Positions 1-9,734 of a stretch of 64,000 nucleotides of DNA are shown piece by piece; the first letter of the stretch is position 1, and every line of letters begins with the position of its first letter. The DNA is taken from positions 62,001 to 126,000 of the forward strand of contig NZ_JQEI01000009.1 of the NCBI RefSeq assembly GCF_000743355.1, in the 5' to 3' direction. The position numbers and the translations under genes are program-made. This DNA is from Serratia sp. Ag1 (GTDB lineage: Bacteria; Pseudomonadota; Gammaproteobacteria; Enterobacterales; Enterobacteriaceae). A model generated the notes under the pieces. The model was not told the DNA's origin. It was given only the letters and a program-made list of their open reading frames with translations, and ran no database searches.

Positions 1-817
1 GTTGCACCGGGCGGCCACTGAGCCCCCCGGTTTGCTCGCAATAATTTAATCCCTGGATCAGTTTACGATCAAGAGTCGTATTGGTGGCGATCACTCCATC
101 AATATTATGTCGCACCAAACTGTCGGCAACCTGGATCAATTCTTCCTCAGAAAGATCCGGAGCGATCTTTACAGCCACTGGCACATATTTGTGATGCCTT
201 GCGTGCAACTCGGCCTGCTTATTCTTAATTGCCGTTAAAAGATCGTCCAGTGCTTCACCATACTGCAGAGATCGTAACCCTGGCGTATTCGGTGAGGAAA
301 TATTAATCGCGATATAACCCGCATACGGATAAACCTTATCCATACAGATCAGATAATCGTCTTTGCCTTGTTCTACTGGCGTATCTTTATTCTTGCCAAT
401 ATTAATCCCTAAAATGCCACCAAAATGGGATTTCTTAACGTTTTCAACCAGATTGTCCACGCCATGGTTATTAAACCCCATGCGGTTAATCAGCCCTTCA
501 GCTTCGACAATGCGGAATAAGCGTGGTTTATCATTACCAGCTTGTGGACGTGGCGTAACGGTACCCACCTCAACAAAACCAAAACCCATCGCCCCAAAGG
601 CGTCGATGCACTCACCGTCTTTATCCAGACCGGCAGCCAAACCGAGCGGATTTTTAAAGGAGAGCCCCATACAGTTTACCGGTTTAGTCGGCACAGACTG
701 GCGGATAAGAAACTCTAACGGAGTGCCGGTGATCCGGCGGAGCTGACTGAAAGTCAATTCATGCGCGCGCTCGGGATCGAGCTGAAACAACGCTTTCCTG
801 ATGAGGGGGTAGTACAT
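1..817 (-). CDS. pyrD: Dihydroorotate dehydrogenase (quinone), class 2, 5' part only
   Basis: Oxidises dihydroorotate to orotate in pyrimidine synthesis at the inner membrane, passing electrons to quinone through FMN. Reading the minus strand from the ATG at 815-817 gives [20 protein letters not shown], the membrane-associating N-terminal helix of class 2 enzymes, followed by [11 protein letters not shown], the glycine-rich [15 protein letters not shown] and the conserved [11 protein letters not shown] segment. About 272 codons are present and the frame is still open at base 1, so the C-terminal part (the family is about 336 residues) lies outside the window. An AGGAG Shine-Dalgarno sits five bases before the ATG. 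It is divergent from ssuE. No pepN lies between them, unlike the E. coli order. Confidence 0.95.
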   Translation of the reverse strand, partial: MYYPLIRKALFQLDPERAHELTFSQLRRITGTPLEFLIRQSVPTKPVNCMGLSFKNPLGLAAGLDKDGECIDAFGAMGFGFVEVGTVTPRPQAGNDKPRLFRIVEAEGLINRMGFNNHGVDNLVENVKKSHFGGILGINIGKNKDTPVEQGKDDYLICMDKVYPYAGYIAINISSPNTPGLRSLQYGEALDDLLTAIKNKQAELHARHHKYVPVAVKIAPDLSEEELIQVADSLVRHNIDGVIATNTTLDRKLIQGLNYCEQTGGLSGRPVQ

Positions 818-822
818 GTACT

Positions 823-860
823 CTCCTGATTTCCCGGTTAATTGCAAGCCGGGGGCATAT
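823..860 (-). promoter_or_regulatory. pyrD leader with hairpin next to the Shine-Dalgarno
   Basis: On the minus strand a run of C followed by GG (plus 849-855) can pair with CCGGG (plus 833-837), which lies just before the AGGAG ribosome site (plus 823-827). An A/T-rich -10-like element precedes the C run. This is the arrangement known from enterobacterial pyrC and pyrD, where start-site choice within a C/G tract depends on CTP and decides whether the blocking hairpin forms. The mechanism here is inferred from that similarity. Confidence 0.5.
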
Positions 861-1068
861 TCTCCGGTATCCGGCCATTAATTGGAATTGATTAAAGGCA
901 AAAAAAGAGTTTTTAGCACAACCGTTCCTGAGTTCTCGCGCTTTTTCACATTTACGCATATCAAAATCAAAAATTGAGATTTAAAAACTCCCCCCCTTTA
1001 CTGTTAGCTTTAAAACACTAAGTGAACATAATTCTAACATTGATAACTTTTGGCTATAAGGAGCGACA

Positions 1069-1644
1069 ATGCGCATTATAACCCTGGCTGGCAGCCCACG
1101 AATTCCATCGCGTTCAGCAGCACTTCTCAATCAAAGCCAACACTGGCTGCAGCAACAGGGTGCGGAAGTGATCGCTTATACCTTGCACGACTTTAATGCG
1201 CAGGATTTGCTGTACGCCAACTTCGACAGCCCTGACATCAAACTCTTTGCGGCCCAGCTAGCACGAGCAGACGGCCTGCTGATCGCGACACCAGTCTATA
1301 AAGCCTCGTTTTCTGGCGCACTGAAAACGTTGCTCGATCTGCTGCCAGAACGCGCCTTGGAGCACAAAGTGGTGTTGCCGCTGGCAACCGGCGGTTCCAT
1401 CGGCCACATGCTGGCGGTGGATTATGCCTTAAAGCCGGTGCTGGCGGCGTTGAAAGCCCAAGAAGTGTTGCACGGTGTTTTTGCCGATGACAGCCAGATC
1501 CAGCGTGACGGCGAACAGTTCACCCTATCTGACAGGGTTGCTTCTCGCTTGGAAGAGGCGCTGGAAAGCTTCTACTTGGCGCTGGGGCGTCACCACCCGA
1601 CATTGCGTATCCCTTCCCCGCTATTAACCCAGCAAAGCGCCTGA
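1069..1644 (+). CDS. ssuE: NAD(P)H-dependent FMN reductase of sulfonate utilisation
   Basis: Supplies reduced FMN to the monooxygenase SsuD so that sulfite can be split from alkanesulfonates during sulfate starvation. The 191-residue protein has the flavodoxin-like start [20 protein letters not shown], with the phosphate-binding loop GSPR, and the segment [20 protein letters not shown] typical of the family. The ATG follows a good ribosome site (AAGGAG). It is the first gene of a five-gene run on the plus strand in the same order as E. coli (ssuE-A-D-C-B), with 18 bases to ssuA. The 110 A/T-rich bases upstream must hold the promoter. In E. coli this is activated by Cbl; I cannot point to the site here. 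Confidence 0.95.
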   Translation: MRIITLAGSPRIPSRSAALLNQSQHWLQQQGAEVIAYTLHDFNAQDLLYANFDSPDIKLFAAQLARADGLLIATPVYKASFSGALKTLLDLLPERALEHKVVLPLATGGSIGHMLAVDYALKPVLAALKAQEVLHGVFADDSQIQRDGEQFTLSDRVASRLEEALESFYLALGRHHPTLRIPSPLLTQQSA

Positions 1645-1662
1645 AGATAAAAGGAAATAATA

Positions 1663-2637
1663 ATGATGAAGCGATTCTCAATTCTCCGCCGCTGGTTTAA
1701 TACGGCTGTGCTATCTGCCGTGTTTACCCTGGTGCCCGCCAGCCTCGCCATTGCACAAGAAAATGCCCCAGCCCAATTCCGTATTGGCTATCAGAAAGGT
1801 TCCGTCAGCCTGGTGTTGGCAAAAGCTCACCAATTGCTGGAGCAACGCTTCCCCGGCACCAACATCAGTTGGATCGAATTCCCGGCAGGCCCGCAGATGC
1901 TTGAAGCGCTGAATGTGGGCAGTATCGATCTGGGCAGCACTGGCGATATTCCACCGATTTTTGCCCAGGCCGCCGGGGCCGATCTGCTGTATGTCGGTGT
2001 AGAACCGCCAAAACCTAAAGCAGAAGTGATCCTGGTTGCAGAAAACAGCCCAATAAGCAGCGTCGCCGAATTAAAAGGGCGCAAAGTCGCCTTTCAAAAA
2101 GGATCCAGCTCGCACAACCTGCTGCTACGTGCCTTGCAAAAGGCGGGCCTGCAGTTTAGCGATATCCAGCCGGTCTACCTGACGCCTGCCGATGCGCGCG
2201 CGGCTTTCCAGCAAGGTAACGTCGATGCCTGGGCGATCTGGGATCCCTACTATTCCGCAGCCTTGCTGCAAGGTGGCGTTCGCGTGTTAACCGATGGCAG
2301 CCAGCTAAATCAAACCGGCTCGTTCTATCTGGCTGCCCGCCCCTACGCCGAAACCTATGGCCCCTTCATTCAGCAGGTGCTGGATACCTTGACGCAGGCC
2401 GATACGTTAACCCGCAGCGCTCGGGCACAAAGCATCACTTTGCTGGCAAATACCATCGGGTTACCGGAACCGGTGATCGCCTCCTATCTGGATCATCGGC
2501 CAGTCACCACGATCAAAGCGCTGGATGCAAAAACTATCACCGCCCAGCAGCAAACCGCCGATCTGTTCTTCGCCAATCGGCTGGTGCCGATCAAGGTGGA
2601 TATTACTCAACGCGTTTGGCATCCAAACTCACAATAA
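1663..2637 (+). CDS. ssuA: Aliphatic sulfonate-binding periplasmic protein
   Basis: Captures alkanesulfonates in the periplasm and delivers them to the SsuBC importer. The 324 residues begin with a Sec signal peptide (positive [11 protein letters not shown], a hydrophobic stretch, and a likely cut after PASLAIA near residue 31). The mature part starts [18 protein letters not shown] and continues with [20 protein letters not shown] and [10 protein letters not shown], hallmarks of the NMT1/SsuA-like solute-binding family. The start may be either of two adjacent ATG codons after AAAGGAAATAATA. It lies between ssuE and ssuD in the operon. Confidence 0.94.
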   Translation: MMKRFSILRRWFNTAVLSAVFTLVPASLAIAQENAPAQFRIGYQKGSVSLVLAKAHQLLEQRFPGTNISWIEFPAGPQMLEALNVGSIDLGSTGDIPPIFAQAAGADLLYVGVEPPKPKAEVILVAENSPISSVAELKGRKVAFQKGSSSHNLLLRALQKAGLQFSDIQPVYLTPADARAAFQQGNVDAWAIWDPYYSAALLQGGVRVLTDGSQLNQTGSFYLAARPYAETYGPFIQQVLDTLTQADTLTRSARAQSITLLANTIGLPEPVIASYLDHRPVTTIKALDAKTITAQQQTADLFFANRLVPIKVDITQRVWHPNSQ

Positions 2638-2653
2638 GCAGGAGCACATGATT

Positions 2654-3802
2654 ATGAGTATTAACGTATTCTGGTTTTTACCTACCCATGGAGATGGGCA
2701 CTATCTGGGCAGTGCTGAAGGCGCACGCACGGTCGATCACAGTTACCTCCAGCAAATTGCGCAAGCAGCCGATCGGCTTGGGTTTGGCGGGGTGTTGATC
2801 CCCACCGGTCGCTCCTGTGAGGATTCCTGGCTGGTGGCCGCTTCGCTGATTCCGGTCACGCAGCGCCTGAAATTCCTGGTGGCGCTGCGCCCAGGTATCA
2901 TTTCACCGACGTTGGCAGCCCGGCAGGCAGCCACGCTCGACCGGCTTTCCAATGGCCGCACGCTGTTTAATCTGGTGACCGGTGGCGACCCGGAAGAACT
3001 GGCCGCAGAAGGGTTACACCTCAATCACGCAGAACGTTACGAAGCCTCTGCCGAATTTACCTACGTGTGGCGCAAGGTGCTGGAAGGTGAATCGGTTGAT
3101 TTCGCAGGTAAACATATCCAGGTGAAAGGAGCCAAGTTGCTATTTCCGCCGGTACAACAACCTCGTCCACCGCTTTACTTCGGTGGTTCTTCTGCAGCCG
3201 CACTGGATCTGGCTGCCGAGCAGGTCGAACTGTACCTGACCTGGGGTGAACCCCCAGCGCAGGTGAAAGAAAAAATCGAGGAAGTGCGTGCCAAAGCGGC
3301 AGCTAAAGGGCGCAAAGTGCGCTTTGGCATTCGTTTGCACGTGATCGTGCGTGAAACCACCGCAGAAGCCTGGCGTGCTGCCGAGCGTTTGATCTCTAAT
3401 CTGGATGACCAAACCATCGCCGATGCACAAAAGGCTTTTGCACGCTTCGACTCGGTGGGGCAACAGCGCATGGCCGCGCTGCACGGCGGTAGAAAAGACC
3501 ATCTGGAAATCAGCCCAAACCTGTGGGCAGGGGTCGGATTAGTGCGCGGTGGCGCAGGGACCGCGCTGGTAGGCGATGGCCCAACGGTGGCTGAACGTAT
3601 ACAGGAATATGCCGATCTGGGCATCGATACCTTTGTGCTCTCCGGTTATCCGCACCTCGAGGAAGCTTATCGCGTCGGTGAACTGTTGTTCCCACATCTG
3701 GACCTGGTGCAAAACGAACCTCCAGCGCAGTTGCGAGCCATTAAACCGCAGGGAGAAACGGCCGCCAATATTTATTCGCCACAAAAAGTGGCTCAAAGCT
3801 AA
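2654..3802 (+). CDS. ssuD: FMNH2-dependent alkanesulfonate monooxygenase
   Basis: Uses FMNH2 from SsuE and oxygen to cleave C1 and longer alkanesulfonates to the aldehyde and sulfite. The 382-residue protein starts [19 protein letters not shown], almost identical to E. coli SsuD, and keeps the luciferase-like TIM-barrel segments [39 protein letters not shown] and [19 protein letters not shown]. The frame stays open upstream to 2525, but the sequence homologous to SsuD begins here. I chose the ATG at 2654, nine bases after GGAG, over the ATG at 2648, which is only three bases from it. Nine bases separate it from ssuC. Confidence 0.96.
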   Translation: MSINVFWFLPTHGDGHYLGSAEGARTVDHSYLQQIAQAADRLGFGGVLIPTGRSCEDSWLVAASLIPVTQRLKFLVALRPGIISPTLAARQAATLDRLSNGRTLFNLVTGGDPEELAAEGLHLNHAERYEASAEFTYVWRKVLEGESVDFAGKHIQVKGAKLLFPPVQQPRPPLYFGGSSAAALDLAAEQVELYLTWGEPPAQVKEKIEEVRAKAAAKGRKVRFGIRLHVIVRETTAEAWRAAERLISNLDDQTIADAQKAFARFDSVGQQRMAALHGGRKDHLEISPNLWAGVGLVRGGAGTALVGDGPTVAERIQEYADLGIDTFVLSGYPHLEEAYRVGELLFPHLDLVQNEPPAQLRAIKPQGETAANIYSPQKVAQS

Positions 3803-3810
3803 GGAGAATC

Positions 3811-4608
3811 ATGATGGCGATCGGGACACACCCCTTCCTGCAACGGCTGGCTCCTTGGGTTTTACCGGTAGTGCTGGTCGTGGTCTGGCAGGCAGCCGTG
3901 GAGGCCGGTTGGCTGTCAAACCGCATCCTGCCAGCGCCCAGTGCGGTTTTCACCGCTTTTTGGGCGCTGACTAAAAGCGGTGAGCTCTGGCAGCACCTGA
4001 CCATCAGCAGTTGGCGCGCGTTGATTGGGTTCAGTATTGGCGGCAGTCTTGGGCTGGTATTGGGTTTTATCACCGGGTTATCACGCTGGGGCGAACGCCT
4101 GCTCGACAGTTCGGTCCAGATGATCCGCAACATCCCCCATCTGGCGCTGATCCCGCTGGTGATCCTGTGGTTCGGCATCGACGAGTCGGCCAAAATCTTT
4201 TTGGTCGCCCTCGGCACGTTATTCCCGATCTATTTAAATACCTACCACGGTATCAAGAATTTCGATCGCGGCCTGTTAGAGATGGCCCGCAGTTATGGCC
4301 TGAGTGGTTTCCGCTTGTTCAGCCAAGTCGTGCTGCCTGGCGCGTTGCCTTCAATTATGGTTGGGGTACGCTTCGCGCTTGGCTTTATGTGGCTCACACT
4401 GATCGTTGCCGAAACCATTTCAGCCAACTCCGGCATCGGTTACTTGGCTATGAACGCGCGTGAGTTTCTGCAAACCGATGTGGTAGTCGTGGCAATTATT
4501 TTATATGCACTGCTGGGTAAACTGGCCGATGCCAGCGCACAAGGGCTTGAGCGCATCTGGCTGCGCTGGCACCCGGCCTATCAACTGAAATCTGGAGAAA
4601 CGCGATGA
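3811..4608 (+). CDS. ssuC: Aliphatic sulfonate ABC importer, membrane subunit
   Basis: Forms the transmembrane channel through which SsuA-bound sulfonates enter the cytoplasm. The 265 residues carry about six hydrophobic helices and the binding-protein-dependent transporter motif around [20 protein letters not shown] (the EAA loop that contacts the ATPase), followed by [15 protein letters not shown]. The start follows AAGGAGAATC; a second ATG directly after it is equally possible. The stop codon overlaps the ssuB start in ATGA, which suggests coupled translation. The length fits the family (E. coli 263). Confidence 0.95.
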   Translation: MMAIGTHPFLQRLAPWVLPVVLVVVWQAAVEAGWLSNRILPAPSAVFTAFWALTKSGELWQHLTISSWRALIGFSIGGSLGLVLGFITGLSRWGERLLDSSVQMIRNIPHLALIPLVILWFGIDESAKIFLVALGTLFPIYLNTYHGIKNFDRGLLEMARSYGLSGFRLFSQVVLPGALPSIMVGVRFALGFMWLTLIVAETISANSGIGYLAMNAREFLQTDVVVVAIILYALLGKLADASAQGLERIWLRWHPAYQLKSGETR

Positions 4609-5381
4609 ACGCCCCCACTCGTATTCCGCAAGGCATTCCGCTTACCCTGGAGTCCATTACTAAACGCTACGCTGGCCGCACCGTGCTGGAAGATTTGCAA
4701 CTACGGATCACTGCTGGCCAGTTTGTTGCCGTGGTTGGCCGTAGCGGCTGCGGCAAGAGCACCTTATTACGCCTGTTGGCCGGGTTGGAAACCACCAGCG
4801 GAGGCACACTGCTGGCTGGCAATGCCCCGCTCAGTAGTGCCAAGGAAGATACGCGTTTGATGTTCCAGGACGCTCGTTTGTTACCCTGGAAAAAGGTTAT
4901 CGATAACGTCGGGCTTGGCCTGCGTGGTGATTGGCGCGATGACGCACTGCAAGCCTTAGCCACCGTCGGGCTGGCCGAGCGCGCAGATGACTGGCCTGCA
5001 GCCTTATCTGGCGGGCAAAAACAGCGGGTTGCTCTGGCTCGTGCGTTGATTCACCAGCCTCGCCTGTTGTTATTGGACGAACCTCTTGGCGCGCTGGATG
5101 CATTAACCCGCATCGAAATGCAGGGGCTGATTGAGCGTTTGTGGCAACAACTGGGGTTCACCGTGTTGCTGGTGACGCATGATGTCAGCGAAGCGGTTAC
5201 ACTGGCGGATCGCGTTTTACTGATTGAGGAAGGGCGGATCGGGCTGGATTTAACCATCGATTTGCCACGACCACGCCGTAAAGGTTCGGCAAGGTTAGCG
5301 GAGCTGGAAGCCGGTGTGCTGGAGAGAGTCTTGTCACCACCGCAGGCGCTGGAAACAACGCGTCGAGTGGCGATAAATTAA
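4605..5381 (+). CDS. ssuB: Aliphatic sulfonate ABC importer, ATPase subunit
   Basis: Powers sulfonate uptake by SsuABC. The 258-residue protein holds a complete ATPase: Walker [14 protein letters not shown]-loop in [13 protein letters not shown], signature [15 protein letters not shown], Walker [14 protein letters not shown] and the switch histidine in [11 protein letters not shown]. The sequence DARLLPWK after the Q-loop is typical of the nitrate/taurine/sulfonate (NitT/TauT) branch of importers. It is the last gene of the operon and overlaps ssuC by four bases. It converges on dacC, with a hairpin between them. Confidence 0.95.
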   Translation: MNAPTRIPQGIPLTLESITKRYAGRTVLEDLQLRITAGQFVAVVGRSGCGKSTLLRLLAGLETTSGGTLLAGNAPLSSAKEDTRLMFQDARLLPWKKVIDNVGLGLRGDWRDDALQALATVGLAERADDWPAALSGGQKQRVALARALIHQPRLLLLDEPLGALDALTRIEMQGLIERLWQQLGFTVLLVTHDVSEAVTLADRVLLIEEGRIGLDLTIDLPRPRRKGSARLAELEAGVLERVLSPPQALETTRRVAIN

Positions 5382-5400
5382 TCATAGGGAGAGCCAGGTC

Positions 5401-5434
5401 GTAATGCATGCCAGCTAAAGCTGACCTGCATTAC
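5401..5434. terminator. Near-perfect hairpin between convergent ssuB and dacC
   Basis: The two 15-base arms starting GTAATGCA and ending TGCATTAC enclose a TAAA loop, with two non-Watson-Crick positions. No T run follows on either strand, so it is a weak intrinsic terminator at best. It may instead protect mRNA ends or be a repeat remnant. Confidence 0.45.
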
Positions 5435-5456
5435 ACCCAGGTGGCCTGGTTTACTC

Positions 5457-6662
5457 TCAACCGAAAATACCGCCAAACCATTGGCTCAGCTTCATCATCA
5501 CAAAGTCCCACATGCGGCTTAAAATGTTCCCCTCTTTCACTTCCTGCATCACTACCAGCGGGTGTTGCTCGATGACTTTGCCGTCCAGCAGGAAATCGAC
5601 CGTCCCGACCACCTGATTTTTAGTCAAAGGAGCCTCCAGCGTTGGCTGGCTGAGTTTATAGCTGGCTTTCAGATTCTTCATCTGCCCTTTCGGGATAGTT
5701 ACCGCAGCATCTTTGACAACCCCCAGCGACACCTCCCCTACGTCACCAAACCAGACTTTCTGGGTGACAAAGGCTTTGTCCGCTTTGATAGGGATGGCGG
5801 TTTCATAAAAGCGGAACCCCCAGGTCAGCAGCTTCTCGCTCTCACTGAAACGAACGCGATCGCTCGGAGCCCCCAGCACCACCGAAATCAGGCGCATTGG
5901 GCCATCGGTGGCGGATGCCACCAGGTTATGCCCGGCACCGCTGGTGTAACCGGTCTTGATACCATCCACATTCAGATTAGTGCTCCATAACAAACGGTTA
6001 CGGTTGATCTGGCGGATTTTGTTAAAGGTGAATTCTTTCTCTTTATGTAACGCATATTCATCAGGCACGTCGCGAATCAGCGCCTGGCTCAACAGTGCCA
6101 TATCGCGTGCAGTGCTGTATTGCCCTTCAGCATCCAATCCGTGTACCGTCAGGAAGTGCGTATTCTGCAAACCAAGAGATTTAGCGTAGTTATTCATCAA
6201 GCCGACGAACGAATCCTGGCTGCCCGCCACAAAATTCGCTAGCGCAATGCTGGCATCATTGCCCGACTGAATCACAATACCTTTGTTCAGTTCCGACACC
6301 GGCACCTGATCGCCGGGTTTGATAAACATCAGCGAAGAACCACGCAGCGCCGGATTGCCAGTAGCCCAGGCATCTTTACCCACGGTGACCAGGTCATCCG
6401 GTTTGATTTTGCCCGCCTTCATCGCTTGACCAATCACATAACTGGACATGATTTTAGTCAGGCTAGCCGGATCCAGTCGGGTGTCAGGGTTGCCTTCTAT
6501 CAGGATCTTGCCGCTGTTGTAATCCATCAGCACATAAGCTTTAGCATCTATTTGCGGCACGGCTGGCGCTTCTGCCGCCTGAGCGGCGGGGATAACCAGT
6601 AACATGACGCCCACGCCGAGAGTCAATGTTTTAACAGAGGTGGAAAAGTTTTTTTTCATCAT
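5457..6662 (-). CDS. dacC: D-alanyl-D-alanine carboxypeptidase, PBP6 type
   Basis: Trims the terminal D-alanine from peptidoglycan pentapeptides on the outer face of the inner membrane. A signal peptide ending in VIPAAQA is followed by the class A (S11) motifs: active-site SxxK in [13 protein letters not shown] in [15 protein letters not shown] and KTG in [13 protein letters not shown]. The C-terminal beta domain ends in an amphipathic anchor helix ([17 protein letters not shown]), as in E. coli DacC. The frame opens at an ATG at 6686. I prefer the paired ATG codons at 6662/6659, directly before KKNFSTS, but no ribosome site is strong for any of them. Facing gstB divergently is the same arrangement as E. 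coli dacC-yliJ. Confidence 0.92.
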   Translation of the reverse strand: MMKKNFSTSVKTLTLGVGVMLLVIPAAQAAEAPAVPQIDAKAYVLMDYNSGKILIEGNPDTRLDPASLTKIMSSYVIGQAMKAGKIKPDDLVTVGKDAWATGNPALRGSSLMFIKPGDQVPVSELNKGIVIQSGNDASIALANFVAGSQDSFVGLMNNYAKSLGLQNTHFLTVHGLDAEGQYSTARDMALLSQALIRDVPDEYALHKEKEFTFNKIRQINRNRLLWSTNLNVDGIKTGYTSGAGHNLVASATDGPMRLISVVLGAPSDRVRFSESEKLLTWGFRFYETAIPIKADKAFVTQKVWFGDVGEVSLGVVKDAAVTIPKGQMKNLKASYKLSQPTLEAPLTKNQVVGTVDFLLDGKVIEQHPLVVMQEVKEGNILSRMWDFVMMKLSQWFGGIFG

Positions 6663-7088
6663 GACGTCGCCAGAATGTCCATTCAACCTATTGAAATAGC
6701 GTTAACCTTTAAACATGTCTACGTTTTCGGCCAACCAGCGAGTGTGGCTCGGTACAGCACAACCCACCATAAACTCATGCGTCTCAGCGCTGTACCTGAA
6801 ATGCCCCAGCAGTAAGTCTATTAGTTTTCTATTAATCTTGCAGGGATTAGCCTGATTTCGCTGCATTTTTTACATAACTGTACGCTTTTGCCGGTAAATT
6901 GGCTAAGAATTGTGCCATTTCTTGCACCATTCGCGGACTGGCTCAGGAAGAGATTCAGAAAATGATTGCCTAAGCTCATCGCTACTGATTTGCGCATCAC
7001 TTAGCAAAAACTGCCTTTGAGTGTGACAAAAACCACTTTATCGCGTAGGTATTAAGGCATATTTCTCAAACAGATGAAGAGGCGATGT
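6663..7088. other. Divergent intergenic region dacC-gstB
   Basis: This 426-base stretch has no credible gene. It is A/T-rich in its middle and should hold the outward promoters for dacC and gstB. I see no convincing operator, repeat or hairpin. Confidence 0.5.
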
Positions 7089-7709
7089 ATGTTGACCATT
7101 TGGGGCCGTGCAAACTCGAATAACGTAAAGAAAGTGCTCTGGTGTGCCACTGAGCTGGGGCTACATTATACCCAGATCAATGCAGGTGGTGCTTACGGCC
7201 AAGTGAATGAACAACCTTACCGCTCACTCAACCCCAATGGGCTGGTGCCATTACTGCAAGATGATGACTTCGTGCTGTGGGAATCCAATACCATTGTGCG
7301 CTATCTGGCGGCCAAATATGGCCAAGCGCCTTTCTACCCACAAGACCTGCAAACACGCGCCGCCGCAGAGAAATGGATGGATTGGCTCACGTCCACCATC
7401 GCTGCCCCTTTCCGCACCCTTTTCTGGGGCATGGTTCGCACCCCCGCCGAGCAGCGCGATCATGCTGCTATTGCAGCGGCGATCGCCGAACTGGAGCAGC
7501 ACTTCGATGTCGTCGAGCACACACTGGCGCAACAGCCTTATCTGTCCGGTGAGGCATTTGGCATCGGTGATATCCCTCTTGGCTGCTTTATCTATCCTTG
7601 GTTTGAGCTACCGATCCAACGCAAACCACGCCCGCATCTGGAACGTTGGTATCAACAACTCTGTGCCCGCCCGGCCTACCAAACTGCGGTGATGATCCCC
7701 CTCACCTGA
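7089..7709 (+). CDS. gstB: Glutathione S-transferase, GstB (YliJ) type
   Basis: A cytosolic glutathione transferase; E. coli GstB conjugates glutathione to haloacetates, but the substrate here is unknown. The 206 residues have the thioredoxin-fold N-terminus MLTIWGRANSNNVKKVLWC, with a serine at the usual catalytic position, the NPNGLVPLL cis-proline motif and WESNTIVRYLA, which binds the gamma-glutamyl group. The helical C-terminal domain ends RPHLERWYQQLCARPAY. An ATG five codons upstream (7074) lacks a ribosome site, whereas AGAGG precedes 7089 at normal distance. Its position beside dacC matches E. coli. Confidence 0.88.
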   Translation: MLTIWGRANSNNVKKVLWCATELGLHYTQINAGGAYGQVNEQPYRSLNPNGLVPLLQDDDFVLWESNTIVRYLAAKYGQAPFYPQDLQTRAAAEKWMDWLTSTIAAPFRTLFWGMVRTPAEQRDHAAIAAAIAELEQHFDVVEHTLAQQPYLSGEAFGIGDIPLGCFIYPWFELPIQRKPRPHLERWYQQLCARPAYQTAVMIPLT

Positions 7710-7786
7710 TACAACCTGCTTCAACGTTCAATCCGTTGAATTTAAAAAATTCGCCGCTAAAGTGGAGTAGTCAACAAGGAGGAACT

Positions 7787-8206
7787 ATGAACATCACCGT
7801 AACAGATACCTTGCGCCCAGAAGACACCGAAGAAATCCGCAATCATTTGAAGGTCTATAATCGCCAGTTTGTCGGCGACATCCTGAACAAAAACATCGGA
7901 GTTTTTGTCTTGGATGCTCAAGGCAACAAAGTGGCAGGCCTGACAGGCAACACCGTGGGCCACTGGTTAAGCATCGATCTCCTCTGGGTATCCGAGACCC
8001 TGCGCGGCGAGGGCGTTGGCAGTAAGCTGATTAAAGCAGCAGAACAGCAGGCCATGGCTGACGGATGCAAGTTCGCACGGGTGGACACCTTCAGTTTTCA
8101 GGCTCGGCCTTTCTATGAAAAGCAGGGCTATCAGTTACAGATGATCTTGCATAACGCTCCGGTGGAGCATGAACGCTACTTTTTCACCAAGTCGCTTACG
8201 GAATAA
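7787..8206 (+). CDS. GNAT-family N-acetyltransferase
   Basis: A small acetyltransferase of 139 residues; the substrate cannot be told. The acetyl-CoA binding motif is visible in LRGEGVGSKLIKAAEQQA, after the beta strand SIDLLWVSETLRG. The C-terminal ARPFYEKQGYQ (N/FYxxxGF-like) completes the fold. The ATG at 7787 has a strong AAGGAGGAAC ribosome site. The frame remains open upstream but without homology. Its stop is four bases before the next gene, so the two are probably co-transcribed and may be translationally coupled. Confidence 0.85.
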   Translation: MNITVTDTLRPEDTEEIRNHLKVYNRQFVGDILNKNIGVFVLDAQGNKVAGLTGNTVGHWLSIDLLWVSETLRGEGVGSKLIKAAEQQAMADGCKFARVDTFSFQARPFYEKQGYQLQMILHNAPVEHERYFFTKSLTE

Positions 8207-8210
8207 CCCG

Positions 8211-9191
8211 ATGGAAACCCAAACCATGGTGGTAAACAGCGTCGCCTACAAAGCGGGTAAACGACTGGGTGACATCACTATTGAAGATATCAGTGAAGTG
8301 GTTAAAGAGCCGGACACTTTTGTCTGGCTCGGTTTATGGCAACCCGAAGATGCCTTCATGCGCAAGATTCAACAAGAGTTCGGCCTGCACGATCTGGCAA
8401 TTGAAGATGCGCTTTGTGCTCATCAACGGCCAAAAATTGAAACCTATGGCGACTCGTTGTTTATCGTGGTGAAAACTGTCCAATGGGTTGATGACGATGT
8501 GGAATACGGTGAGACGCATTGCTTCGTGGGCAAAAACTTCCTGATCACGGTGCGCCACGGTGCTTCTTCCAGCTACGCACCGATCCGCGCCAAAGCTGAA
8601 GAAAACCCAAAACTACTGTGCCATGGACCGGGATTTGCCCTCTATTCCGTGCTGGATTTCATCGTTGATAATTACCGTCTTATCGTCGGCAAATTTGAAG
8701 CAATGATTGAAGACATCGAATCGAATATGTTTAAGTCAGAGTTTGACGAAACTGCGATTGAAAACGTCTACAGCCTGCGTCGCCATTTGCTCGGCCTGCG
8801 CAATGCGGCACTGCCGATGGATGAGATCTGCAATCAGCTGATTCACCTGCATGATGACGTGATCCCCAAAGAGTTGCGCGCCTATGTGCGGGACGTACAG
8901 GATCACGCCCGGCAGGTTGCTAACTCCCTGGATGACATGCGTGAAATGCTGACCAACGCTATGCATGTCAATCTGGCTCTGGTCACCGTTAAACAGAACG
9001 AAGTGGTCAAACGGCTGGCCGGTTGGGGGGCGATTTTAGCCATCCCAACGGTGATCTTCAGCCTGTACGGGATGAACTTTTCCGACATGCCAGAACTGAA
9101 GTTCCCCTGGGCCTATCATGCTACGCTGGGTCTAACCATCGTTGGCTGCATTTTTCTGTACCGGAAACTCAAACATTCAGGCTGGTTGTAG
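8211..9191 (+). CDS. CorA-family magnesium/cobalt transporter
   Basis: A homopentameric divalent-cation channel protein of 326 residues. The long cytoplasmic N-terminal domain (about residues 1-265) precedes two C-terminal membrane helices, the first ending in the selectivity signature YGMNFSDMPE and the second running GLTIVGCIFLY. GMN defines the CorA superfamily. The charged loop and the size differ from housekeeping E. coli CorA, so I leave the symbol open; a ZntB-like zinc carrier would have GIN instead. I chose the ATG at 8211, four bases after the upstream stop. A terminator follows at 9214. Confidence 0.88.
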   Translation: METQTMVVNSVAYKAGKRLGDITIEDISEVVKEPDTFVWLGLWQPEDAFMRKIQQEFGLHDLAIEDALCAHQRPKIETYGDSLFIVVKTVQWVDDDVEYGETHCFVGKNFLITVRHGASSSYAPIRAKAEENPKLLCHGPGFALYSVLDFIVDNYRLIVGKFEAMIEDIESNMFKSEFDETAIENVYSLRRHLLGLRNAALPMDEICNQLIHLHDDVIPKELRAYVRDVQDHARQVANSLDDMREMLTNAMHVNLALVTVKQNEVVKRLAGWGAILAIPTVIFSLYGMNFSDMPELKFPWAYHATLGLTIVGCIFLYRKLKHSGWL

Positions 9192-9213
9192 CTCAACATT
9201 TCAGTTCAACGAC

Positions 9214-9246
9214 GCGGCTTAAAAATGCTTCCAAAGCCGCATTTTT
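9214..9246 (+). terminator. Rho-independent terminator after the CorA-type gene
   Basis: GCGGCTT (9214-9220) pairs with AAGCCGC (9234-9240), followed by ATTTTT. It lies 22 bases after the stop codon. Confidence 0.8.
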
Positions 9247-9734
9247 GCCTATTTACCTCGCATCCAATACAGAACCACTTGAATTTATTACAAACCAGCA
9301 ATCATTGATTAACAAATTCAACCTTGCCCGTATTTTGTAACAGGAAGTTTTCAAACAGCCGCTATGACTTAGCAGGCTCACCAGCCACGCTTTGAGATAA
9401 AGCCAGCATCGTATTGTAATTAAACACTTTTACCCTCTTCAAAAGCTTAAGCACTCTGCTTGAAGCGTTATTATAAAACAGTAACTCTCATCATAATTTC
9501 ATATAAAGAAGGCCGTAAAAAAACTCGCAATCCCCCCTTGATTCCGGTACCCTCACCTGCGTTTGTGCTTGGTTTACACGGATTCAGTACCAAACATTCT
9601 AAATATGTGCGTTCATGCACATTTTCAGCGGTAACTGATTGTCCTGTCAGCTTGCGCCGATTAGTCTCGTTTCGTTTGGCATTTTTTCAGATAGCGACTT
9701 TTGTCGTTAAGGACTTCAAGGGAAAACAATTACA
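9247..9734. other. Long A/T-rich leader region of mepS
   Basis: A 488-base gap before mepS. It contains an imperfect hairpin around 9441-9466 and several A/T-rich promoter-like stretches, but no site I can name. A 99-codon open frame (9460-9759) has no recognisable protein character and overlaps mepS in another frame. The size suggests a long 5' untranslated region or an unannotated small RNA. Confidence 0.4.

Noticed and set aside
6910..6945. Possible sigma-54 promoter before gstB
   Set aside because: TTGCAC is present, but the GG of the -24 element is not at the required spacing.
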